This document shows positions 32,203 through 42,184 of a stretch of 64,000 bases of DNA, one piece after another (position 1 is the stretch's first letter; each line of letters starts with the position of its first letter). Source of the stretch: JAAZBV01 sp964499695 (lineage in GTDB: Bacteria > Desulfobacterota > DSM-4660 > Desulfatiglandales > HGW-15); contig CAZCMD010000004.1 of the NCBI GenBank assembly GCA_964499695.1, forward strand, positions 1-64,000, written 5' to 3'. The notes under the pieces are model-generated. The model saw nothing but the letters and a program-made list of their open reading frames with translations. It was not told the origin of the DNA and searched no databases. Both the position numbers and the translations under genes were made by a program.

Positions 32203-34261
32203 ATGAAATGGTTAAAAATATGGATCTACCAGCTCCGGGGTAATAGGCCATTGAAGTCACAGAAGTTGTCTCATTCCTGAAACTCTCAGTATATGTATCG
32301 TACTCCTCATCAAACAGGTTTGATAAGTTCAATGCAACCAGCCAGTGGTCATACAGGCGCTGGTTGATATTCATATCGACTGTATAATAGGAATCCAGCA
32401 CAACATCAGGGTTTACATCTGTATCAAGTGCATATGACCCGGGTCTTTCACCCGTATATCTGAGTGCAGCTGACACCCCAAATCCATTTTCATTAAAATA
32501 ATTAGCTCCGAATTTCAGGTAATCATCAGATGTATAGCGTGCCTGCCTTTTTACACCACCGACCTGTTCTTCTTCAGCATCAGTGTAAGTATAATTGATA
32601 TCAAGGGTAATGTTCTCATTAACAGAATAATTCATCCCTGCTTCATAACCTTTACCGGTATATTTATCCAGGTTCTGGGGTGTATAAAAATAGTTAATAT
32701 CAGGCACCCACCTTATCTTGTCGTTAATGTCCCAGTTAAAATAGGTCAGGTTAAAGGAGAGTCTATTATCAAGAAAACTCTGTTCAATACCTGCATCTAT
32801 ATGCTTACCTGTTTCAGGACGCAGATTGGTATTCCCTTGAGCACCTGAACCCCATCCCCAATCTTCAAATGGCCAGAAGAGGTCATTTGGTGTCGGGGCA
32901 TTATAATGCTTTCCATAATTCAGTTTTATTGCTGTATTCTTATATGGGGTAATAATAACACCATAACGGGGGACATATTTTTTCCCGAACTCAGAATGAT
33001 CAGTAAGCCTCAATCCGGCAGTCATCTTAAAATAATCACATGGTCTGTACTGTCCTTCACCATAATATCCCTTTGTATCAAGGTGCTGAGATGCTCCTGT
33101 AGCACTTCCTAAAGCAGTCCCGGTATCATCAAGATTTATTGTTTCATTTTCCCAGTCATATCTTTTAAATTCAGCTCCAAACAGAAATTTAAGGTTATCA
33201 ACTGGTTCCAAATCTGTATTAGCTTCCAGTGTAAAAACATTATTTGTAACCCATGTTTCACTTCCGGGTATTCCTACAACAGGATATGAGCTGTAATAAC
33301 GGTTGTAGTTATAATTTTCCATATCAATATAACTGGCATTAAAATTAATGCCTGTCTTCTCAAATGGCCTGCTTTTAATCCTGAAAGAAGCAGACATATT
33401 TTCATCACCCTGACGGTTCAGCAGGTTTGATGACTCACTATCATAAAGTTTAACACCATCGACGTAAAAAGCTTCAGTTCCTGCCGGCGGTTTCACACCG
33501 GGTCTGCCATTTTCTCTTTTAACGTAATCAGCGTAAAGGCTGACATCAAGAAGATCACCTTTTTCATAAACAAGATTCAGGCTGGCATCCTTCTGATCAA
33601 GATCAGAATTGCTCCTGAAACCATCCGTAATTTGCTTTCCGGCAGTAAGATAATATCCAAAATTATTAGTAATAAACATGCCATTCTCGGCAGATATCTC
33701 AAAGGTGCTGTTTGTTCCGTATCCTGTCTTTACATTAAGGGTAGTGGTATCCTTTTCCGGTCTTTTTGTTATTATATTAACAATACCACCCATAGCACTG
33801 GTGCCATAAAGCAGAGAACCTGCCCCCTTTACAACTTCAACTCTTTCAATATTATTCATGGCAAGACCATTCAGATTGGAGCTTCCGAGTGATGGAGAAT
33901 TCACTACAACTCCGTTAACGAGCACTTGTGTACCTTCTGCACCCATGCCCCTTATGTGTATCTCCTCTGTCGCTCCGCCATAATCACCCCTTGTTCTTAA
34001 ATCGATCCCCTGCTCATTTGAAAGTAGCTGTCCTACAGTTTTTGCACCTGTATCTTCAATGTCTATAGAGTCTTTAACGATGACTGAATTTGTAACCTCT
34101 TTTACACTTTCTTCTGTTTTTGTTGCGGAAACAACTACCTCGTCCATCCTTTTCATTTTGGAGGGGTCTATTTTTTTATCCTGGGCAAAACCAATAACAG
34201 GTAATACCAGGGTTGTAACAAATATAAGGGGTATTATTTTTTTAATCATTCTTATCTCCAT
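32192..34261 (-). CDS. btuB: TonB-dependent corrinoid receptor, BtuB-like
   Basis: A 689-residue outer membrane receptor with a signal peptide (IGFAQ), a TonB-box-like DEVVVSATKTEE, a plug domain (TVGQLLSNEQGIDLRTRG, IHIRGMGAEGTQVLVNGV, GAGSLLYGTSAMGGIVNI) and a beta-barrel ending in a terminal aromatic (TISYEY). BtuB-type function is inferred from the upstream cobalamin riboswitch and the downstream BtuF/BtuC/BtuD genes; other TonB receptors share the same fold. The ribosome site is GGAGATAAG. Confidence 0.92.
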   Translation of the reverse strand: MEIRMIKKIIPLIFVTTLVLPVIGFAQDKKIDPSKMKRMDEVVVSATKTEESVKEVTNSVIVKDSIDIEDTGAKTVGQLLSNEQGIDLRTRGDYGGATEEIHIRGMGAEGTQVLVNGVVVNSPSLGSSNLNGLAMNNIERVEVVKGAGSLLYGTSAMGGIVNIITKRPEKDTTTLNVKTGYGTNSTFEISAENGMFITNNFGYYLTAGKQITDGFRSNSDLDQKDASLNLVYEKGDLLDVSLYADYVKRENGRPGVKPPAGTEAFYVDGVKLYDSESSNLLNRQGDENMSASFRIKSRPFEKTGINFNASYIDMENYNYNRYYSSYPVVGIPGSETWVTNNVFTLEANTDLEPVDNLKFLFGAEFKRYDWENETINLDDTGTALGSATGASQHLDTKGYYGEGQYRPCDYFKMTAGLRLTDHSEFGKKYVPRYGVIITPYKNTAIKLNYGKHYNAPTPNDLFWPFEDWGWGSGAQGNTNLRPETGKHIDAGIEQSFLDNRLSFNLTYFNWDINDKIRWVPDINYFYTPQNLDKYTGKGYEAGMNYSVNENITLDINYTYTDAEEEQVGGVKRQARYTSDDYLKFGANYFNENGFGVSAALRYTGERPGSYALDTDVNPDVVLDSYYTVDMNINQRLYDHWLVALNLSNLFDEEYDTYTESFRNETTSVTSMAYYPGAGRSIFLTISYEY

Positions 34262-34291
34262 TTATGTAATATTATTTATGAACAAAATAAA

Positions 34292-34325
34292 AATCCCCGG
34301 ACCGAACTTAATCGATCCGGGGATT
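34292..34325 (-). terminator. Terminator hairpin between riboswitch and btuB
   Basis: AATCCCCGGA (34292-34301) pairs with TCCGGGGATT (34316-34325), followed on the minus strand by TTTATTTTG. It is probably the expression platform of the cobalamin riboswitch just upstream. Confidence 0.88.
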
Positions 34326-34384
34326 ACCCTTTTTTATCCTCAGAATCTTATACGTAATGCCACATTCCGCGATGGCTACTCTTT

Positions 34385-34553
34385 AATTCAGGCAGGTCTT
34401 CTGACTTCCCTTCTCTTTCAGCAACCTTCCCATCATATGTAATGACAGTGGTTCTTTATATGCTGCAGGAGTTCCCATGAAAATTTTGTTCATGGGGAGG
34501 GTCACAGCGGCGGGTCCGTTCCCGATTTAAACGGGATTCCCTGTTAGGCCCCA
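34385..34553 (-). promoter_or_regulatory. Cobalamin riboswitch upstream of btuB, 5' end cut by gap
   Basis: On the minus strand, GGAATCCCGTTTAAATCGGG is followed by AACGGACCCGCCGCTGTGACC, and later GGGAAGTCAGAAGACCTGCC, a perfect-looking B12 box. The 5' portion and the promoter are lost in the run of N. A terminator hairpin and btuB follow. It probably controls the whole transport and salvage locus. Confidence 0.93.
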
Positions 34554-34653
34554 NNNNNNNNNNNNNNNNNNNNNNNNNNNNNNNNNNNNNNNNNNNNNNN
34601 NNNNNNNNNNNNNNNNNNNNNNNNNNNNNNNNNNNNNNNNNNNNNNNNNNNNN
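34554..34653. other. Assembly gap of exactly 100 N
   Basis: The run is 100 N long, a conventional placeholder for a scaffold gap of unknown size. It separates the btuB riboswitch from the CE15-like gene; both are truncated by it. Adjacency of the two sides is an assembler inference. Confidence 0.98.
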
Positions 34654-35925
34654 GACTGGGAGCGTATTCAGAAGGAAAATGAAAAGGATCATGCCCTTAT
34701 GCTGAAGATGCTGGGCATATCAGAAATCAGACCAGGCCCTTCCGGTGACCCGAAGGCCCCAAATGCAGCTAATAGTGATGAATCAAAGGCAACCACATAT
34801 ACCAGCCTCCCAGACCCTCTTGTATTTAATGATGGCACAAAGGTAACAACATCTGCGCAGTGGGAAAAACGCAAAAAAGAATTGTTTGAACTCTTTGACA
34901 GGGAGGTATATGGCAGGATACCTGGAAAAATACCCCCTGTAACATGGAAGGTTGTCGAAGAAAAGGCAACTACGGTTGAAGGTATTCCTGTAATGGAAAG
35001 GGAGCTCAAAGGTCATGTTGATAATACAAGCTATCCATCCATAGCTGTGGATATTCAGATGAAACTTACTACCCCAGTAAACGCACAAAATGTACCTGTA
35101 GTAATCGAGTTTGGCTGGATTGGCCCGATGTTTTTCAATATGCCTGAACCCCCAAAACCCACATGGCAGGAGCAGCTTTTAAAAAAGGGATGGGGTTATG
35201 CCATCCTTGTACCTACAAGTATACAGGATGATTCAGGTGCCGGGCTTACCAAAGGTATCATTGGTCTTGTCAACAAAGGTAACCCCAGAAAATTGGATGA
35301 CTGGGGTACGCTCCGCGCCTGGGCATGGGGGGCAGGTCGCGCAATTGATTTTTTTGAAACCATAGATGAAGTAGATGAAACAAGGGTGGTAATTGAAGGG
35401 CTTTCACGATACGGAAAGGCCGCCCTTGTTGCTTTTGCCTATGAACCTCGTATTGCAATAGGTTTTATAGGTTCATCAGGGGCAGGCGGGGCCAAGATAT
35501 TAAGAAGAAACTTCGGTGAACAGGTTGAAAACCTTGCTGCATCCGGTGAATACCACTGGTTTGCCCCCAATTTTATAAAATATGCAGGGCCTCTTACAGC
35601 AAATGACCTGCCTGTTGATGCGCATGAGCTTGTTGCACTCTGCGCGCCAAGACCTGTTTTTATAAGCGCAGGTTCTGCCAAAGAAGAGGGAACATGGGTT
35701 GATGCAAAGGGCATGTTTCTTGCCGGTGTATACGCCACCCCTGTATATCAACTCCTCAAAAGAAACGGCTTTGAAACAGATCAGTTTCCCCCGGAGAAAA
35801 CATCACTTATAAAGGGTGATATTGCATTCAGGCAGCATGAAGGCGGCCACACGGTAACACCAAACTGGCCATATTTTATAGAATTTGCAGAGAGGTATTT
35901 CACAGGGAAGAGATCCATAAGATAG
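34654..35925 (+). CDS. CE15-like (glucuronoyl esterase family) esterase, 5' end lost in gap
   Basis: The frame is open from the gap edge (DWERIQKEN) through an internal Met at 34699 to the stop, so the true start is missing. It is an alpha/beta-hydrolase: the nucleophile serine lies in EGLSRYGKAALVA, which has the G-x-S-R-x-G-K form of carbohydrate esterase family 15, and the histidine lies in RQHEGGHTV near the C-terminus. The segments FDREVYGRIP and LCAPRPVFISAGS also fit CE15-like and related acetyl xylan esterases. CE15 glucuronoyl esterases split lignin-glucuronoxylan ester bonds. The GH8 xylanase-type gene at 40679 supports a xylan link; the exact substrate is not proven. Confidence 0.82.
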   Translation, partial: DWERIQKENEKDHALMLKMLGISEIRPGPSGDPKAPNAANSDESKATTYTSLPDPLVFNDGTKVTTSAQWEKRKKELFELFDREVYGRIPGKIPPVTWKVVEEKATTVEGIPVMERELKGHVDNTSYPSIAVDIQMKLTTPVNAQNVPVVIEFGWIGPMFFNMPEPPKPTWQEQLLKKGWGYAILVPTSIQDDSGAGLTKGIIGLVNKGNPRKLDDWGTLRAWAWGAGRAIDFFETIDEVDETRVVIEGLSRYGKAALVAFAYEPRIAIGFIGSSGAGGAKILRRNFGEQVENLAASGEYHWFAPNFIKYAGPLTANDLPVDAHELVALCAPRPVFISAGSAKEEGTWVDAKGMFLAGVYATPVYQLLKRNGFETDQFPPEKTSLIKGDIAFRQHEGGHTVTPNWPYFIEFAERYFTGKRSIR

Positions 35926-36035
35926 TACACAATATGTAAAAGTAAAAACAGACAAGACAAATAAGATTGTTTATTAATAACAGGATTTATGTTAAAAATA
36001 TATCATTTGAATTCTATGACATCCGGAGTCTTTCC

Positions 36036-36536
36036 ATGAAAAAAATACCGCGTGGATTAATGGGTAATGGGAATGAAAAGGGAGATTCAGCGCATGAAAT
36101 ATGTATACCTCCATTCGATGATCCATCCGAAGACCACCTTAGCAGACACAACATTCCGGAAACATACTCCGGGAAAATACTCGTAATAGATGATGACCCT
36201 GTACTGGTAAAACTTGTCAGCGAGATGCTTGAAATACTCGGGTATGAGTCGGTATCATGCACAAGCAGCGCGGATGGTTTCAGCACATTCCGTAACGCGC
36301 CTGCTGACTTTGGCCTGATAATAACAGATATGTCAATGCCGGGTATGACCGGTGATATACTTGCCCAAAATATTACCTCCATCCGGAAAAATATCCCAAT
36401 TATCCTCTGTACCGGGTTCAATGAAAATATATCAGAGGAGGAGGCAAAAGAGAAAGGCATAACGGAGATTATTTTAAAACCTGTAAATATGAAAACCCTT
36501 TCCGATGTAATCCTTAAGACTACCATTAACCGTTAA
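36036..36536 (+). CDS. Stand-alone response regulator receiver protein
   Basis: The ATG at 36036 (MKKIPRG) has GGAG at good spacing, giving 166 residues. An N-terminal extension of about 45 residues without recognised domain precedes a receiver domain: KILVIDDDPVLVKLV, phospho-acceptor Asp in LIITDMSMPGMTGD, Thr in ILCTGFNE and Lys in EIILKPVNM. There is no output domain, so it acts through partners such as hybrid kinases. It lies after the CE15-like gene; the cognate kinase is not identifiable from position. Confidence 0.88.
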   Translation: MKKIPRGLMGNGNEKGDSAHEICIPPFDDPSEDHLSRHNIPETYSGKILVIDDDPVLVKLVSEMLEILGYESVSCTSSADGFSTFRNAPADFGLIITDMSMPGMTGDILAQNITSIRKNIPIILCTGFNENISEEEAKEKGITEIILKPVNMKTLSDVILKTTINR

Positions 36537-36625
36537 GGCGTTTTTGAGATTTGATTTTAATCAAGAACAGTAAACCGGTTAAAGGCACTTACCACAATGA
36601 AATATGCAGGCACCTGATTTTTTCT

Positions 36626-38083
36626 TTAAAGATATGGATAGAAAAGCCAGGCAATGGCATCCCTTGTCCTGACAGAAATGGGTCGTGAATCCATCTCGGA
36701 AAGGGTAACCTCCCTTGATAGCCTTTTGCACTCCATAATATATTCTGATATATTTGTTGCAAACTCCAGGTCATAAGTCTCAACAGCAAGTTCAAAGTTA
36801 AGCCTGAGGCTTCTTGCATCCATATTGGCAGTTCCAATCATGGTATAAGCATCATCAACAACAAAGAGCTTTGTATGGACAAACGGCGGTGGCTGGTAAT
36901 AGATCTTTACACCCCTGATCAGGAGTTCCCAGAGCATATTTCTGGTTGCCCAGTGAACATACGGAAGATTGTTTTCCTGTGGAAGCAGGATATCAACCTC
37001 CGCACCCTTAAGGGAAGCGGTCTGAAGTGCTGAAATCATCTCACGGTTTGGCAGAAAATATGGTGTCATTATCATAACCCGTTTTCTGGCGGATGATATT
37101 GCGCCTGTCAGGATTGTTGCAAGCTTGTTAAAGTCCTCATCAGGGCCTTCCGAGATAACCCTGCATTTTGCGCCTCCATCTTGATATATATCTTCACAGG
37201 GCTCAGACTCAATATTTTGACCGGTTACAAAATGCCAGTCATTAATAAAGACCTTTTCTATCTGTGAGACAACAGGCCCCTTGATCCTGAAGTGGGTATC
37301 TATTACCTTTTTTTTGTTGGCAGGCATATTAACAAGATTGTCTGAACCTATATTCATACCACCTGTAAAGGCGAGATTCCTGTCAACAACAAGGATCTTA
37401 CGGTGATTTCTCAGATTAATATTTATTGATGGTGGAAAAAGTGCAGGGGGTAGAAACCTGGCAAAATCAATCCCCTCTTTTTTTAAAACCATCCCTGCAA
37501 ATGGAAATGAATAATATTGGCCGATTCCGTCAACAATTACCTTGACATCTACCCCCCTTTCCCTCGCACGGGTAAGCCTGTCCATAAACTCCCTGCCTGT
37601 TGAATCGGTCTTGAAAATATAGGTGGATAAAAATACAGACCTTTCAGATTTTTCTATAGCATCAAGCATTAACGGGTATGCCTCATCTCCATTATGGAGC
37701 AGTTCTATCCTGTTACCTGATGTAAGGGGTATCCCTGTTATTGAGTCTGCTATATTTGCTATTTCAGTGCACTCCCGCGGGAGCAGTTCAAGAGAATGAG
37801 GTATTGTAAAAATGTTGGATACATGTTCAAAACTAATAAAACCGGAAATCGGAAGTTTCCCTGTGAGTATCCTCGCACGGGTACGTATGCGGTTTATTCC
37901 AAACAGAAAATAGAATAAATACCCGAACACGGGGAACATGATGATTATTGCAAGCCAGCCCAGTGAAGCCCTGGGGTCACGCTTGTATAAAAGCGCATGC
38001 CAGGCCGCCAGAAAGGTAACAATAATATTGGCAGGTATAAGGATATAATAGTAATATTTTATCGAGCTTAAAATAAAGTCCAT
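36626..38083 (-). CDS. cls: Cardiolipin synthase, phospholipase D type
   Basis: A 485-residue membrane enzyme with two N-terminal TM helices (YYYILIPANIIVTFLAAWHA and ASLGWLAIIIMFPVFGYLFY). Two HKD motifs make up the PLD active site: NHRKILVVDRNLAFTGGMN and VHTKLFVVDDAYTMIGTAN. The order, length and SLRLNFELAVETYD segment match bacterial Cls. It condenses phosphatidylglycerol into cardiolipin. It is encoded alone on the minus strand between plus-strand genes. Confidence 0.94.
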   Translation of the reverse strand: MDFILSSIKYYYYILIPANIIVTFLAAWHALLYKRDPRASLGWLAIIIMFPVFGYLFYFLFGINRIRTRARILTGKLPISGFISFEHVSNIFTIPHSLELLPRECTEIANIADSITGIPLTSGNRIELLHNGDEAYPLMLDAIEKSERSVFLSTYIFKTDSTGREFMDRLTRARERGVDVKVIVDGIGQYYSFPFAGMVLKKEGIDFARFLPPALFPPSININLRNHRKILVVDRNLAFTGGMNIGSDNLVNMPANKKKVIDTHFRIKGPVVSQIEKVFINDWHFVTGQNIESEPCEDIYQDGGAKCRVISEGPDEDFNKLATILTGAISSARKRVMIMTPYFLPNREMISALQTASLKGAEVDILLPQENNLPYVHWATRNMLWELLIRGVKIYYQPPPFVHTKLFVVDDAYTMIGTANMDARSLRLNFELAVETYDLEFATNISEYIMECKRLSREVTLSEMDSRPISVRTRDAIAWLFYPYL

Positions 38084-38202
38084 ATATAAAATGGTCTATT
38101 ACCGGTTAATGATTTGATGTTTCAATTAACCCAGTGTATATATAAATTTTCAAGTTTACAAGCAATATGAAGTATCGCAACGAATATGATTAGAGGAGAA
38201 TA

Positions 38203-39930
38203 ATGAGTCTTAAAAAAGAAAACAGCATGATCGAGGTGAATGCCGATAACACTGCTCAGGCGTTTCTTGAGCTTCTGGCGTTAAGGGGGATAGATTATTT
38301 TTTTGGAAATGCGGGTACTGATTTTGCAAGCATTGTGGATGCCTTTTCAAAAAGGAAGACCGAAGGGAAAAATGCCCCTGTTCCCATAACTGTGCCCCAT
38401 GAGATCCCTCTTGTAAGTATGGCCTATGGGTATTACCTTTTGACAGGAAGGGTGCAGGCCGCCATGGTGCATGTGGGTGTGGGTACTGCAAATGCGCTTG
38501 GTTCAATAATTACAGCAAAGAGATCAAGAATACCAATACTGTTTTTTGCCGGAAGGACACCTATTACCGAAGAGGGGCACCCTGCATCCCGATCAAGCTT
38601 TGTCCACTGGGCACAGGAGTGCTATGACCAGGCAGGGATGGTAAGGGAATTTGTCAACTGGGATTATGAACTAAGATATCCGTCACAGCTTGAGGACGTT
38701 ATTGACAGGGCGCTCGTTATGGCACAGTCCGAACCGTGCGGGCCCGTTTACCTTACACTGCCAAGAGAAGTCTTGTATTCACCATTTGATAAAAGATCAT
38801 TTAACAGCAGATTAAAATATGACCTGCCCACTTTTCATCCGGATAATAAAAAAATATCAAAGTTGGCAGGGCTTATTTATGATGCTGAAAACCCCATAAT
38901 CATTACTTCATCATACGGCAGAAGGACACAGTATGTAGATACCCTTGTTCAACTTGCAGAAACAGCCGGCATAGGTGTTGTTTCATTCCATCCTGAATAT
39001 ATGAATTTTCCTCCCGGCCATTACTGCCATCAGGGATTTTCTCCAGAACCTCTGGTTGATGATGCTGATCTTATAATAGTTCTTGAAAGTGATGTCCCAT
39101 GGTATCCCTCCAAACAAAAACCGGGCGATTCCGCTTTTATTGTAAATATCGGGATTGACCCTATATACAGAGACTATCCTGTTCGAAGCTACCCCTCGGA
39201 CATTACTATTAACAGCGACCCGAACCTTGCCCTCAATATGCTGGTAAAGGAATTAAAAGATTCAGGAAGGCTTAATGATATCGCTGTAAAAAAAAGAAGA
39301 GGCATTCTTAAGGAGCGGCATGATGAAATCTTTAAGGGAGTGTATTTAAAGGCTGAAAAGGCATCATGTGATACCCCGATGAATCAGGGATATATCTCAG
39401 CGTGTGTAAACGACATAATTGACAAGGATACTATTATAGTAAATGAATATGATAACCAGATGATCTGGCAGAAGAATCTGCACCCCGGTCACTATTTTGG
39501 GGTCTCACATGCAGGGTATCTCGGATGGTCTGTTGGCGCTGCGCTTGGCATGAAGATGGCCGCCCCTGATAAAAAGGTGGTTGTTACAGTGGGTGACGGC
39601 TCATATATGTTCTCTGTGCCATCTGCATGCCACTTTGTTTCAAGGGCCTATGATCTGCCAATACTTATAATAGTTTATAACAACCAGTCGTGGGAGGCAG
39701 TAAAGCTTGCAACCGTTGAGATTCATCCTGACGGCTGGGCAGCAAAGGCCCCTGATATGCCGCTTACAGACTTGAAACCTTCGCCAGATTATGAAAAGAT
39801 ATGCACGGCATTTGGCGGATATGGCGAAAAGGTAGAAAGGCCCGAAGAGCTGGAAAGCGCACTGAAGCGTGCCCTTAATGCAATAACAGTTGAAAAACGA
39901 CAGGCATGCCTGAATGTGGTTTGCAGGTAA
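38203..39930 (+). CDS. Thiamine pyrophosphate-dependent enzyme (acetolactate synthase/decarboxylase-like)
   Basis: A 575-residue protein with the three domains of the TPP decarboxylase superfamily. The N-terminal PYR domain has FGNAGTDFASIVDAF and the conserved glutamate in PHEIPLVSMAYGYY. A central domain follows, then a C-terminal PP domain with VGDGSYMFSVPSACHFV and the TPP/Mg motif ending IIVYNN. It resembles acetolactate synthase-like proteins of unknown substrate (for example benzoylformate decarboxylase-like enzymes). The gene is followed after 13 bp by a methyltransferase and then a GH8 gene, so the three may be co-transcribed. The ribosome site is AGAGGAG. Confidence 0.87.
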   Translation: MSLKKENSMIEVNADNTAQAFLELLALRGIDYFFGNAGTDFASIVDAFSKRKTEGKNAPVPITVPHEIPLVSMAYGYYLLTGRVQAAMVHVGVGTANALGSIITAKRSRIPILFFAGRTPITEEGHPASRSSFVHWAQECYDQAGMVREFVNWDYELRYPSQLEDVIDRALVMAQSEPCGPVYLTLPREVLYSPFDKRSFNSRLKYDLPTFHPDNKKISKLAGLIYDAENPIIITSSYGRRTQYVDTLVQLAETAGIGVVSFHPEYMNFPPGHYCHQGFSPEPLVDDADLIIVLESDVPWYPSKQKPGDSAFIVNIGIDPIYRDYPVRSYPSDITINSDPNLALNMLVKELKDSGRLNDIAVKKRRGILKERHDEIFKGVYLKAEKASCDTPMNQGYISACVNDIIDKDTIIVNEYDNQMIWQKNLHPGHYFGVSHAGYLGWSVGAALGMKMAAPDKKVVVTVGDGSYMFSVPSACHFVSRAYDLPILIIVYNNQSWEAVKLATVEIHPDGWAAKAPDMPLTDLKPSPDYEKICTAFGGYGEKVERPEELESALKRALNAITVEKRQACLNVVCR

Positions 39931-39943
39931 AGGAATAATAAAC

Positions 39944-40666
39944 ATGGCGGAATTCAGTAAATCAAAATGGGCAGACCCTGATTTTTCACAGAAATATAGA
40001 GACAGCGCAGACATTATTATTGTTGAGCGTAAAAGACTGTTATCTATCCTGCAATCCTTTTATATGCATTTTATTTTCGGAAAACCTGAGAGGGCAGTGC
40101 TTGATCTCGGGTGCGGTGATGGCGTTGCGGTATATGAACTCTTAAGGATTGACAGTAGACTGAAGGCGACCCTTCTGGATGGTTCAAATGATATGCTGGT
40201 AAAGGCTAGGGAAAGGCTTAAGGGAAATAATAACTTTCAATTCATATGTGCCAGCTTCCAGGATATCCTGAACAGGAAAGTCAGCCTGGGTAAATATGAT
40301 CTGATAACTTCCTCCATGGCAACACACCATCTGACCATGGGGGAAAAAGCAGCATTGTTCAGTGCTGTATATTCACATTTGAATCCCGGTGGTTATTTCC
40401 TGAATACCGATGTAATTCTCTCTCCTTCGGAAAACCTTGAAAAATGGTATCTCCAACTCTGGAGAGACTGGATCAATGAAAGGGAAGCGATATTAAAGAT
40501 TGATAGCCATGAGTATGATGGCATAATAAAAAGGTACAAGGACAATGCAGATAACAAACCCGATTTGCTAAAAACACAGCTCGAATCTCTTCAGTCTGCC
40601 GGATTCAGGGATGTGGACTGCTTTTATAAATATGGTATTTTTGCAATATTTGGCGGGAAAAAATAA
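39944..40666 (+). CDS. Class I SAM-dependent methyltransferase
   Basis: The ATG at 39944 (MAEFSKSKW) follows an AAAGGAA site and lies past the stop of the preceding gene; it gives 240 residues. Motif I is VLDLGCGDGVAVYEL, followed by LLDGSNDMLVKARERL, YDLITSSMATHHL and LNPGGYFLNTDV. The fold is that of a small-molecule class I methyltransferase. The substrate is unknown. It sits between a TPP enzyme and a GH8 hydrolase with gaps of only 12-13 bp, suggesting one transcript. Confidence 0.9.
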   Translation: MAEFSKSKWADPDFSQKYRDSADIIIVERKRLLSILQSFYMHFIFGKPERAVLDLGCGDGVAVYELLRIDSRLKATLLDGSNDMLVKARERLKGNNNFQFICASFQDILNRKVSLGKYDLITSSMATHHLTMGEKAALFSAVYSHLNPGGYFLNTDVILSPSENLEKWYLQLWRDWINEREAILKIDSHEYDGIIKRYKDNADNKPDLLKTQLESLQSAGFRDVDCFYKYGIFAIFGGKK

Positions 40667-40678
40667 GGTAACACTAAC

Positions 40679-41980
40679 ATGAAAAAAACCATATTTTTAG
40701 TTATTCTCTTTTCTATCTGTTTTACACTGACAGCATTTTCTTCTGATAACTGTAAAAAGGATATCAAAGACCCTCGTGGCCCAATGAAACCATGGGGAAA
40801 GGGGGCATGGGAAACAGGCCAGTACAGGAACCTTTTCCTGGAGGCAGGTTACAAACAGGAAGAGATAGATGCCAAACTTGAAAAGGCATTTAATGATCTT
40901 TTTGAAGGGCCAAACCGGGTCTATTTTGAGGTCGGTAAGGATCTGGCCTATATCTCTGATATCAAGAACAAGGATGCCCGGACAGAAGGGCTCTCATATG
41001 GTTTGATGATAGCTGTCCAGTTGAATAAAAAGGATATATTTGACCGCCTCTGGCGATGGTCAAAAAAATATATGCAGCACCAGGGTGGCCCGCGTGACGG
41101 TTATTTCGCATGGTCAGTAGAACCAAAAACAGGCAAACACAACTCTGAAGGCACAGCCTCTGATGGTGAACTCTATTTTGTTACCGCCCTGCTATTTGCC
41201 TCAAACAGGTGGGGAAATGATACAGGCCTCAATTATTATGGTGAAGCGAGAAGAATACTTGACGCCATGTGGTCAAAGGATGGATCACAGGGTATCAACA
41301 ATATAATAAATGTTGAAAATAAACAGATAAGCTTTGTGCCTGAATCGGAAAGATATGACATGACAGACCCATCCTATTATCTTCCTGCATTTTTTGAAAT
41401 ATGGGCAGAGTATGCAAAGGATGGTCATGAAAACTTTTACCGCGAGTGCGCTGAAAAGGCGAGAACATATTTACACAAGGTATGTCACCCTGTAACAGGC
41501 CTAAATTCAGACATAACCCTGTATAATGGAGAACTGCCAAAGCAGAACTTTATCAAACCCGCCTTCAGATATGACTCCTGGCGGGTACCCATGAACATCG
41601 CCATGGACTATTCATGGTATGGAAAAGATAAAGAATGGCAAAAAGACTATGCTAAACGCATACAGAATTTCCTATATTGTAGGGGTATGGATACCTTTGA
41701 AGATCAGTTTAATATGGATGGTACCCTGCCTGAATGGATTCTCCCTGCCGGCGGTTTTCAGAAACTGCGCCATTCCATTGGGCTTGTGGCCACATCCGGG
41801 GCGGCATCGATCATGGGGACAGAAGCAAAAAGCTGGTTATTTGTTGATGCGGTATGGAACGCCAGACTTGAACCCTATGAAGACGGATATTTTGACCCCT
41901 ATTATGACGGGCTGCTCTACCTGTTCAGCCTTATGCACCTGAGCGGTAACTATAGGATTATAAAACCGGAGAACCCTTGA
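40679..41980 (+). CDS. Glycoside hydrolase family 8, exo-oligoxylanase-like
   Basis: A 433-residue secreted enzyme with a signal peptide (ending AFSSD). GH8 blocks: ARTEGLSYGLMIAVQL with the putative acid Glu, GTASDGELYFVTALLFASNRW with the conserved Asp, MTDPSYYLPAFFEIWA, and FRYDSWRVPMNIAMDYSWYG. This pattern is closest to reducing-end xylose-releasing exo-oligoxylanases (Rex) rather than GH8 cellulases. Most Rex enzymes are intracellular; export here would place activity in the periplasm. It fits with the CE15-like esterase upstream. The ribosome site is AAGGTAA. Confidence 0.9.
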   Translation: MKKTIFLVILFSICFTLTAFSSDNCKKDIKDPRGPMKPWGKGAWETGQYRNLFLEAGYKQEEIDAKLEKAFNDLFEGPNRVYFEVGKDLAYISDIKNKDARTEGLSYGLMIAVQLNKKDIFDRLWRWSKKYMQHQGGPRDGYFAWSVEPKTGKHNSEGTASDGELYFVTALLFASNRWGNDTGLNYYGEARRILDAMWSKDGSQGINNIINVENKQISFVPESERYDMTDPSYYLPAFFEIWAEYAKDGHENFYRECAEKARTYLHKVCHPVTGLNSDITLYNGELPKQNFIKPAFRYDSWRVPMNIAMDYSWYGKDKEWQKDYAKRIQNFLYCRGMDTFEDQFNMDGTLPEWILPAGGFQKLRHSIGLVATSGAASIMGTEAKSWLFVDAVWNARLEPYEDGYFDPYYDGLLYLFSLMHLSGNYRIIKPENP

Positions 41981-42184
41981 TATGCCTGCAATTTTTTAAA
42001 ATCTAAAAGGTGACACTGATCTTTCCAAGGTAAAATCATTTATTTCAGTTTAAAGCAATCAATGCCGATATAATCCAAGTATTAGATTCATATAAGAACA
42101 GGTCTGCCCATTATAAAGATGTAACCTTTTCTTAAGAGAATTTATACCTGTTTTTAATAGGTTACACAGAGGTTATTAAGTCTG

